A DNA stretch of 64,000 nucleotides from Caldilineaceae bacterium (GTDB lineage: Bacteria; Chloroflexota; Anaerolineae; Caldilineales; Caldilineaceae): contig JAHBVH010000040.1 in NCBI GenBank assembly GCA_019637645.1, forward strand, positions 1 to 64,000, given 5' to 3'. Of the stretch, positions 1 through 6,826 are shown in pieces. Within the stretch, counting starts at the first letter, position 1. Each line of letters opens with the position of its first letter. A model generated the notes under the pieces. It saw only the letters and a program-made list of their open reading frames with translations, was not told the DNA's origin and did no database searches. The translations under genes and the position numbers were made by a program.

Positions 1-15
1 TGGATATAAAGTGAT

Positions 16-1173
16 ATGAGTGATCGATTATCGTGGCGTAATTTTGATTGGTCCCTTTTTGGCGCAGTCCTGATCCTCTGTGGCATTGGGGTCGGGATGA
101 TCTATAGCGCCACCGTCAATACGGATTTAAGTGATTATTGGTTGCGCCAGAGCATCTTTGCCACCGCTGGGATTGTCGCGCTTCTGGTGGCAACGCTGAT
201 TGACTACCGGCAGCTAGAGATCTTGGCCCTCCCCGCCTTTATCCTCTTTGTGCTTTCACTCGTCGCGGTTGATCTCTTTGGCGAGTCCCAAGGCACGGGC
301 TCGCAACGCTGGATCAACATTGGAGGCACGTTGGTGCAACCAACAGAATCCGGCAAATTCTTGCTGATCATTTTTATGGCGTGGTATCTTAGCTGGTATC
401 GCGAATATATGGACCGCTTGCCCTATTTGATCATTGCCTTGATCGTGCTCTTTGCGCCGTTGGTCTTTGTCTATCGCCAACCCAACTTAGGGATGACTAT
501 CACCTATGCTTTTTTGGGGGGCACCCTGATTATGGTGAGCGGAGTCCGCTTCTGGCAATTGGGCTTGTTAGGTGCTGGGGCCTTGGCAGGCATTCCCATC
601 TTAGCGTCTTCGCTCAAAGATTATATGTTGGAGCGCCTCTGTATTTTTCTCGATGCCGACGGGATTGAACTCCTCAAGCTTTATTATCGAGAGTTGCCGC
701 CTGCCTGTATTAGTGCCGAAGCGATCAAGGATGCGTCCTATAATGTGGAACAGGCGTTGATTGCCGTCGGTTCAGGCCATTGGTTGGGCCAAGGCTGGGC
801 CCATGGTAGCCAAAACCAGCTCCACTTTTTGCGGGTGCGACATACCGATTTTATCTTTAGTGTCATCGCCGAAGAATTAGGGTGGCTTGGCTCCGCCCTG
901 ATCCTATTGTTGCTCTTCTTCGTCGCTTGGCGGCTGCTCAAAATTGCCGACTTGGCCCAAGATCACTTTGGCCGACTCATTGCGACAGGGGTAGCGGCGA
1001 TTATCTTTTTTCAAACCTTGAGCAATGTCGGCATGAATATTGGCTTGCTGCCAGTGACCGGTTTAACGCTTCCCTTCATCAGCTATGGCGGCAGCAGTTT
1101 GATCTCCATGATGTTTGCCATTGGCCTTGCCGAAAGTGTGATCATGCGTCATCGCAAGATCGAATTCTTGTAG
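16..1173 (+). CDS. rodA: RodA/FtsW-type SEDS peptidoglycan glycosyltransferase
   Basis: A 385-residue multi-pass membrane protein of the SEDS family, which polymerises lipid II into glycan strands with a partner class B PBP. About ten hydrophobic segments are visible. Family signatures seen are GSQRWINIG, QPTESGKF, the extracellular-loop HTDFIFSVIAEELG carrying the essential Asp of SEDS polymerases, and the C-terminal PVTGLTLPFISYGGSS. The usual KQPDLGTA motif reads RQPNLGMT, so one normally acidic position is Asn. The loop before the HTDF motif is longer than usual and has two Cys. RodA rather than FtsW is inferred from length and the lack of an FtsW-like cytoplasmic tail; SpoVE-type naming is equally possible. 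The ATG has no clear Shine-Dalgarno, and any upstream partner lies outside the window. Confidence 0.88.
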   Translation: MSDRLSWRNFDWSLFGAVLILCGIGVGMIYSATVNTDLSDYWLRQSIFATAGIVALLVATLIDYRQLEILALPAFILFVLSLVAVDLFGESQGTGSQRWINIGGTLVQPTESGKFLLIIFMAWYLSWYREYMDRLPYLIIALIVLFAPLVFVYRQPNLGMTITYAFLGGTLIMVSGVRFWQLGLLGAGALAGIPILASSLKDYMLERLCIFLDADGIELLKLYYRELPPACISAEAIKDASYNVEQALIAVGSGHWLGQGWAHGSQNQLHFLRVRHTDFIFSVIAEELGWLGSALILLLLFFVAWRLLKIADLAQDHFGRLIATGVAAIIFFQTLSNVGMNIGLLPVTGLTLPFISYGGSSLISMMFAIGLAESVIMRHRKIEFL

Positions 1174-1267
1174 TTTGCCCCATCACTCCCCGCGGGAACA
1201 GCAGAACTTGCCCGCTGCCCAGCCCAGAATACAATAGAAGTTACGCACTTGAACAGCGTGACTAGAG

Positions 1268-1296
1268 ACCTGACAGGTTTGGCAAACCTGTCAGGT
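1268..1296. repeat. Palindromic repeat, CCTGACAGG family, copy 1
   Basis: Arms acctgacaggttt and aaacctgtcaggt pair perfectly over 13 bp around a 3-nt centre. It follows the rodA-like gene by about 95 bp. First of about ten related intergenic palindromes in the window. Confidence 0.85.
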
Positions 1297-1355
1297 TTGG
1301 CCCAACTGCATAACTCCTATACAATTAATAATTGCATTCTAGATCAGCTAGCCGC

Positions 1356-1384
1356 TTGCATTAATTGTTATCCTCTGTCATAAT
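1356..1384 (+). promoter_or_regulatory. Sigma-70-like promoter for the M24 peptidase
   Basis: TTGCAT and CATAAT are separated by exactly 17 nt, about 50 bp upstream of the peptidase start. Predicted by eye from the consensus only. Confidence 0.45.
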
Positions 1385-1433
1385 GGGCTAGGTATCCTCT
1401 TGATCATCGTAAACGTGATCATCATAAAAGTTG

Positions 1434-2681
1434 ATGTGCTATATGATAGAAGACCTCTCACTGATTCAAGATTATTTGCGCGCCGAAGGCGTTGATGGCT
1501 GGCTGCTCTACGGTTTTCGCGATCAAAATCCAATTGCCCTCGCCGTCGCGGGGTTACACTCCGCCGGAAGCCGCCGTTGGTTCCTCTGGATTCCCGTCGA
1601 AGGGCGACCAGCTTGGATTGTTCAGGCCATTGAACGCACCACCTTTCTCGATCTACCCCCAGCCCTAGCAGGCGATGTCCATCTCTATGTGACTTGGCAA
1701 CAGCTCAATGAACGATTGGCCCAAGTTGTCCGGGTGCAAGGGCAACCCGTCAAGCGGATCTTGATGGAATATAGCCCCGACAGCGCCATTCCCTATGTCA
1801 GCCGTGTAGACGCGGGCATCATGGAAGTGGTGACGAAACAGACCGGCGCCGAAATCTACAGCAGTGCGGACGCCGTTCAATTAGCCATTGCACGGATTAG
1901 CCCAGCGCACCTAGCCGGCCATCGCCGCGCCGCAGAGATTTGCTTGGCCGTGAAAGATGCGGCTTTCGCCTGGATTGCCCAGCGGCTACGCAATCAGGAG
2001 TCAGTCACTGAATATACCGCGCAACAGTATATTGCCGAGCAATTTGCGGCCGCGGGCCTAGAACCGCTGCCATCCATTGTCGCCATCAATGGCAATGCAG
2101 CTGATCCCCATTACTTTCCTAGCGTCAAAAAGCACAGCCCGATTCAGATTGGGGATGTTGTCCTCATTGACTTATGGAACCGCGAAAAAGGGGACCCCGA
2201 TGCCTGCTTTGCCGACTGTACCTGGACAGCCTATTGTGGCCCCCAAACCCCGGCCAAAGTCACCGCGGTCTTTGAGATTGTCCGCCGCGGTCGCGACCAG
2301 GCCGTTGCCTTTATTCAAGAGCGGATGCGGGCAGGCCAACCGGTGCATGGCTATGAGGTTGATGACGCGTGCCGCACGGTGATCGAAGCCGCCGGTTATG
2401 CCCACGGGATCCTCCATCGCACAGGTCACAGCTTGGGCTCAACGGGCCACTTTATTGGCGTTAACATCGACAATATCGAAACCCAGGATCGCCGTCGCCT
2501 GTTACCAGGGGTTATGTTTACCATCGAGCCAGGTATCTACCTACCCACCTTTAACTTTGACGATAGCCCCCACGCCAAAGGATTGGGCATTCGTAGTGAA
2601 ATCAACTGCTTTGTCCATGCTGATCATGTTGAAGTAACAACGTTGCCACTGCAAAGCGCAGTGACCGCGTTGTTGGCCTAA
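1434..2681 (+). CDS. M24-family metallopeptidase (Xaa-Pro aminopeptidase-like)
   Basis: A 415-residue cytoplasmic protein with the pita-bread fold of the M24 family, which removes N-terminal residues (often before Pro) using two metal ions. The N-terminal ~170 residues form the creatinase/prolidase-type domain. The five metal ligands are all recognisable: Asp in VLIDLW, Asp in FADCTWT, His in HRTGHSLGS, Glu in FTIEPGIYLP and Glu in GIRSEIN, so it should be active. No signal peptide is seen. Start is ambiguous: TTG three bases upstream, this ATG, or an ATG nine bases downstream, none with a good Shine-Dalgarno. It appears to be a single-gene unit. The exact substrate cannot be told from sequence. 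Confidence 0.85.
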   Translation: MCYMIEDLSLIQDYLRAEGVDGWLLYGFRDQNPIALAVAGLHSAGSRRWFLWIPVEGRPAWIVQAIERTTFLDLPPALAGDVHLYVTWQQLNERLAQVVRVQGQPVKRILMEYSPDSAIPYVSRVDAGIMEVVTKQTGAEIYSSADAVQLAIARISPAHLAGHRRAAEICLAVKDAAFAWIAQRLRNQESVTEYTAQQYIAEQFAAAGLEPLPSIVAINGNAADPHYFPSVKKHSPIQIGDVVLIDLWNREKGDPDACFADCTWTAYCGPQTPAKVTAVFEIVRRGRDQAVAFIQERMRAGQPVHGYEVDDACRTVIEAAGYAHGILHRTGHSLGSTGHFIGVNIDNIETQDRRRLLPGVMFTIEPGIYLPTFNFDDSPHAKGLGIRSEINCFVHADHVEVTTLPLQSAVTALLA

Positions 2682-2750
2682 TGATTGGAAGCAGTAACCA
2701 GTCCACTTCACCGAGCCTACAGCGCCTCACGCTCCACTTGATTAGGTTCT

Positions 2751-2795
2751 GTTGACATTGACAGTGCGGCCAGCGGTGGCCTATGAAATGTCAAC
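2751..2795. terminator. Nested inverted repeat after the M24 peptidase gene
   Basis: Outer arms gttgacatt/aatgtcaac and inner arms ggcca/tggcc form a nested hairpin about 70 bp after the peptidase stop and upstream of the binding-protein gene. There is no T-run, so it could instead be a regulatory site for the ABC genes. Confidence 0.4.
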
Positions 2796-2880
2796 GATAG
2801 CGAGTCTTGCCGTATCCGCTGCCCACCCTGTGAACACCTGGTTATGATACTTCTGCCATTTACAATTTAAGGAGCAATTT

Positions 2881-4527
2881 ATGCGAAAAAGTTGGCTTTT
2901 GACAACGATCTTGATCATTGCCAGCCTGATCATCACGGCCTGCCCAGCCCCGGCTGCCCCCAGCGGGGAGACCGCCGCGCCAGCCGCCGGTGAAGAAACG
3001 GCCACCACCGAAGAAACCGCAGCGGAAGGCACCGGCGGCACGCTCATCGTTGGCCGTGGCGGCGACTCCGTTGCGTTGGACAGCGGCACCGTCACCGACG
3101 GCGAATCGGCCCGCGTGATCGGCACCATCGTCGACGGCTTGGTCGAATTGGCCGGCACCTCCACCGAGCCGATTCCGTGGTTGGCCGAATCTTGGGAAAC
3201 CGAAGACAGCCAAACCTGGATCTTCCACCTGCGCCAAGGGGTTACCTTCCATGATGGCACCCCCTTTAATGCCGAGGCAGTCAAGTGGAACATCGACCGC
3301 TGGCGCGATCCCGAGAATGAATGGCGCTTTGGCCGCACCTTCGAGTACTATGACATTGAATTTGGAACCGATCTGGCTATCGAAGAAGTCAATATCATCG
3401 ACGAGTACACCATCGAGCTCAAACTGGCCGCGCCCAGTGGTGTATTGCTCTCCAAATTGGCTATGGACTTTGTCTTTGGCATGAACAGCCCCACCGCCGT
3501 GCAAGAACAGGGTGACAAGTATGGCACACCTGCTGGCACTGCCGTTGGTACCGGTCGCTTTAAATTTGTCGAATGGGTACCGGATGATCATATCACGGTC
3601 GAACGCAATGACGATTGGTGGGGTGACAAGCCCAAGCTAGACCGGATCATCTTCCGCTCCATTCCCGATAACTCGGCCCGCTTTGCGGAACTCCAGGCTG
3701 GCACCATTCACCAAGCCGACCTTGCTCAAACCGACCTGCCCTTAGCAGCCGAAGATCCCAACCTTGTGCTCCACGAACGCCCTTCGACGAGCACTGGCTA
3801 TATTGCCTTCCAACAATGTACAGAACCCTTCGACAAGTTGGAAGTGCGCCAAGCCATTGCTTATGCGGTCAACTGGGCGGCTTTGATCCCGGCCTTCTAT
3901 GGCGACTATGGTCAGCTGGCCGGTTCCTTCCAACCGCCAGCCATTCTTGGCTCCAACCCCGCGGTTCAGCCCTATGAATACAACCCCGAAAAGGCCAAAG
4001 AACTCTTAGCCGCGGCGGGGCTGCCCGATGGCTTTGAGACCGATTTCTGGTATATTCCGGTCATTCGCGGCTATTTCCCCGATTCCAAGGCGATTGGCGA
4101 AGCGATTGCCGCCGATCTCGCCAAGGTTGGCATTCGAGTCAATTTACAGACCGAGGACTGGGGTGCCTATTTGGATGACCGTCTCCAGGGTAAATTCCCC
4201 ATGTGGATGTTGGGCTGGGGCTCGGATAATGGCGACCCGGACAATTACATTGGCTATCACTTTGCCCACCCGCTTGGTGAACCCAAGGCCGAAGATTGCT
4301 ATGCCAATGACGAACTGGCCCAGTTGTTGATCGACGGGCGGATCGAAGCCGACCCAGCCGTACGCGAAACGATCTATCAACAGGCCGAAGTGCTTGTGCA
4401 TGAGGACGTTGCCCGTATCCCCGTGGTGTGGGCCACCACCCCCACGGTCTTCCGCAAGGAAGTTCAGGGCTACGAGCCAGTCGTCTTCCGCGATTGGTAT
4501 GAATACCTCTGGATCGAGTCGCAATAG
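2881..4527 (+). CDS. ABC transporter solute-binding lipoprotein, family 5 (peptide/nickel type)
   Basis: A 548-residue extracytoplasmic binding protein. The N-terminus has a signal peptide ending in a lipobox (SLIITAC; the Cys is residue 21), followed by an Ala/Glu/Thr-rich flexible linker to about residue 55, typical of tethered lipoproteins. The mature part has family 5 features: LAESWETEDSQTWIFHLRQG, VTFHDGTPFNAEAVKWNIDR, and a C-terminal region rich in Trp/Tyr. A strong AAGGAG lies 6 nt before the ATG. Two permease genes follow, but no ATPase gene, so the ATPase must come from elsewhere. Ligand unknown; family members bind oligopeptides, dipeptides, nickel complexes or sugars. Confidence 0.9.
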   Translation: MRKSWLLTTILIIASLIITACPAPAAPSGETAAPAAGEETATTEETAAEGTGGTLIVGRGGDSVALDSGTVTDGESARVIGTIVDGLVELAGTSTEPIPWLAESWETEDSQTWIFHLRQGVTFHDGTPFNAEAVKWNIDRWRDPENEWRFGRTFEYYDIEFGTDLAIEEVNIIDEYTIELKLAAPSGVLLSKLAMDFVFGMNSPTAVQEQGDKYGTPAGTAVGTGRFKFVEWVPDDHITVERNDDWWGDKPKLDRIIFRSIPDNSARFAELQAGTIHQADLAQTDLPLAAEDPNLVLHERPSTSTGYIAFQQCTEPFDKLEVRQAIAYAVNWAALIPAFYGDYGQLAGSFQPPAILGSNPAVQPYEYNPEKAKELLAAAGLPDGFETDFWYIPVIRGYFPDSKAIGEAIAADLAKVGIRVNLQTEDWGAYLDDRLQGKFPMWMLGWGSDNGDPDNYIGYHFAHPLGEPKAEDCYANDELAQLLIDGRIEADPAVRETIYQQAEVLVHEDVARIPVVWATTPTVFRKEVQGYEPVVFRDWYEYLWIESQ

Positions 4528-4621
4528 TCATACCTTTATGACCAGCCGACCAGCAGGATGAGGGTCTGCCCCATCTTTGCTGGTTGGCCGGTTGGCTTGA
4601 GAAACGCTTTGAAAAGGTGCC

Positions 4622-4656
4622 TGACACCTGATAGATTTTGAAAGCCTGTCAGGTCT
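4622..4656. repeat. Degenerate palindromic repeat, copy 2
   Basis: The right half reads aaagcctgtcaggtc; the left half (acctgatagatttt) pairs only partly. It lies between the binding-protein gene and its permease genes. Confidence 0.6.
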
Positions 4657-4697
4657 GGTCCTAACCCCTTTTCAAACGATCTCTGAGAGATCTTGCT

Positions 4698-4742
4698 GCG
4701 ACTGCCGGAGTGGAACGATTCTAACCGGCAGTCGCCGTTTTT
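4698..4742 (+). terminator. Intra-operon terminator/attenuator before the permease genes
   Basis: Perfect 11-bp arms gcgactgccgg and ccggcagtcgc enclose a 16-nt loop and are followed within 3 nt by five T residues. This is a plausible intrinsic terminator between the binding-protein gene and dppB-like gene, which would make much more binding protein than permease. Confidence 0.65.
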
Positions 4743-4758
4743 ATGGGGAGTGCTTGCT

Positions 4759-5766
4759 TTGATCCAATATATTCTCCGCCGTTTACTTTCCTTGATCCCA
4801 GTCATGCTCGGCGTTTCGATTGTGGTCTTTGCCTTGATCCGGATGATCCCAGGCGATCCGGTCATTGTCATGTTAGGTGAGCGCGCCCGCGCTGCCGATG
4901 TCGAACGGGTGCGCGAGGAGATGGGCTTTAATCGCCCGATCTATATACAATACTTTGAATGGATGGGGCGGGTGCTGCAGGGCGATCTCGGTACTTCGAT
5001 CATCAACCGCACGGCTGTAGCCGACGAATTAAAATATCGCCTCAGCGCGACTGTTGAAATGATTATTGTCGGGATGATCATTGGTCTCATCATTGGGATC
5101 AGTATTGGCATCATCTCTGCCCTCAAACGCAATACGTGGATTGACCTCGTTGCGACCGCCGGTGCGTTGATTGGTGTTTCCATGCCCATCTACTGGCTAG
5201 CCCTGATCTTGATCTACGCGCTAGCCGTCAATCGCCAAATCTTTCCACCGAGCGCCCGCCTTGATGCAGGGCTCGATGTGACACGGACAACGGGCTTTAT
5301 GTTGATCGACACGGCGTTGATGGGTAATATGCGACTCTTTCTCAACGCGCTTTGGCACTTGATCTTGCCCAGCTTTGTGTTAAGCACCGTGGTCATGCCG
5401 ATTTTGGCGCGCCTAACCCGCGCCAGCATGTTAGAAGTGATGCGCCAAGATTATGTCCGCACCGCCCATGCCAAGGGGTTACAACAGCGGGTGGTGATCG
5501 CCCGCCATGCCCTTAAAAATGCGCTGCTGCCCATTGTCACGGTCGTTGGTCTCCAACTAGGGGGGCTATTAGGCGGCGCGTTGTTAACGGAAACGATCTT
5601 TTCCTGGCCGGGCATGGGGCTATGGACCTATCGTGCCATCCTCAGCCGCGATTACCCGATTGTTCAGGGCGCGGTGCTGGTCAGTGCCACCATTTATGTC
5701 GTCGTGAATCTATTGGTGGATATTTCCTATGCATATCTCGACCCACGCATTCGCTATAGCGACTGA
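4759..5766 (+). CDS. ABC transporter permease, DppB type
   Basis: A 335-residue inner-membrane permease of the BPD_transp_1 family with about six transmembrane segments. The start is TTG, chosen because GGGGAG sits 8 nt upstream and because the protein then begins MIQYILRRLLSLIPVMLGVS, the usual DppB N-terminus; a longer reading frame from an upstream TTG would run through the terminator hairpin. The cytoplasmic EAA-type loop is visible (RTAHAKGLQQRVVIARHALK), and the C-terminus ends in the common YLDPRIRYSD. It pairs with the following DppC-type gene. Substrate as for the binding protein, unknown. Confidence 0.88.
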   Translation: MIQYILRRLLSLIPVMLGVSIVVFALIRMIPGDPVIVMLGERARAADVERVREEMGFNRPIYIQYFEWMGRVLQGDLGTSIINRTAVADELKYRLSATVEMIIVGMIIGLIIGISIGIISALKRNTWIDLVATAGALIGVSMPIYWLALILIYALAVNRQIFPPSARLDAGLDVTRTTGFMLIDTALMGNMRLFLNALWHLILPSFVLSTVVMPILARLTRASMLEVMRQDYVRTAHAKGLQQRVVIARHALKNALLPIVTVVGLQLGGLLGGALLTETIFSWPGMGLWTYRAILSRDYPIVQGAVLVSATIYVVVNLLVDISYAYLDPRIRYSD

Positions 5767-5814
5767 GGATCAGCATTTTGGCCCTGTTTCATTTGAAATT
5801 GACGAGCAAATTTT

Positions 5815-6717
5815 ATGAGTGCAACGGCTTCTCTTCCATCCAATCTACCCAGTAGCCTGGCCGAACGTGCGCCGCGCAGTCTCGCGCGGGATGCTTGGCG
5901 TCGCCTCTTTCGCAGCTGGAATGGGCGGGTTGGTCTATTTATTATTGGGCTGACCATCATCGTTGGGGCCTTGGCACCGGTGGTTAATCCCTATGACCCT
6001 ACGATTGATTCTAACCTAGCGGAGGCACGTTTTGCGCCTTCGCTCGACCATCCCTTTGGCACCGACCGCTTGGGACGCGATGTCTTTCGGCGTGTGGTCC
6101 ACGGGACGCGCATTTCTTTGACCATTGGCTTTGTGGTGGTCATTTTTACGAGCGTCACCGGCACCATTTTGGGGTTAATTGCCGGTTACTTTGGCAAAAC
6201 GCTCGATACCGTGATTATGCGGTTAATGGATATTTTACTGGCCTTCCCCTCCATTCTATTAGCGATTTCCATTGTTGCCGTGCGCGGACCTGGGGTCTTT
6301 AATACGATTTTGGCAGTTGCCATTGTCGGCGTACCTGGCTATGCTCGGGTCGTGCGCGCCATGGTTCTTTCGCTCCGCGAGCGGGACTATGTGGATGCGG
6401 CCCGCATGATCGGCGTAAGCAATTTGCGTATTATGTTTGTCCACATCCTGCCCAATAGTCTCTCACCCATCATTGTACAGATGACCTTGGGTGTCGGCGG
6501 TGCAATTCTCTTTGCGGCAGCGCTGGGCTTTTTGGGCTTAGGCGTACAACCCCCCGCTCCTGAATGGGGGGCGATGATCAGCGACGGGATTCCCTTCTTG
6601 CGCCAATCACCACACCTCGTTTTCTTCCCCGGCACCGCCATTATGCTCACGGTGTTAGGCTTTAACTTGCTGGGTGATGGTCTGCGCGACGCGTTGGACC
6701 CCCAATTGCGTGACTAG
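5815..6717 (+). CDS. ABC transporter permease, DppC type
   Basis: A 300-residue permease. After a short polar N-terminus there is an OppC_N-type first helix, then the BPD_transp_1 domain with the EAA loop DAARMIGVSNLRIMFVHILP and the family motif FGTDRLGRDVFRRVVHGTR. It ends GDGLRDALDPQLRD, a typical DppC terminus. It lies 48 bp after the DppB-type gene and should form a heterodimeric pore with it. The gene has only a weak ribosome site. No ATP-binding subunit follows: the next gene is a glycosidase/ligase fusion beyond a perfect palindrome. Confidence 0.88.
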   Translation: MSATASLPSNLPSSLAERAPRSLARDAWRRLFRSWNGRVGLFIIGLTIIVGALAPVVNPYDPTIDSNLAEARFAPSLDHPFGTDRLGRDVFRRVVHGTRISLTIGFVVVIFTSVTGTILGLIAGYFGKTLDTVIMRLMDILLAFPSILLAISIVAVRGPGVFNTILAVAIVGVPGYARVVRAMVLSLRERDYVDAARMIGVSNLRIMFVHILPNSLSPIIVQMTLGVGGAILFAAALGFLGLGVQPPAPEWGAMISDGIPFLRQSPHLVFFPGTAIMLTVLGFNLLGDGLRDALDPQLRD

Positions 6718-6749
6718 GTTAGACGCAAAGCCGCGCACAAAAAGTGTCA

Positions 6750-6790
6750 ACCCAAACCTGACAGGTTTTGAAAACCTGTCAGGTTTGGGT
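6750..6790. repeat. Palindromic repeat, copy 3 (perfect)
   Basis: The best-preserved copy: 20-bp arms pair perfectly around a single central G. The core is acctgacaggttttg followed by aaaacctgtcaggt. It is between the ABC permease gene and the fusion protein gene and could act as a terminator for the former. Confidence 0.92.
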
Positions 6791-6826
6791 CTGTATCCAT
6801 CCTAGCTCTCGGTAGTTTCTCGTCGC

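Noticed and set aside
2860..3591. Long - strand frames opposite the family 5 binding-protein gene
   Set aside because: They are shadows of a gene with signal peptide, ribosome site and family motifs, and their translations have low-complexity composition without known motifs.
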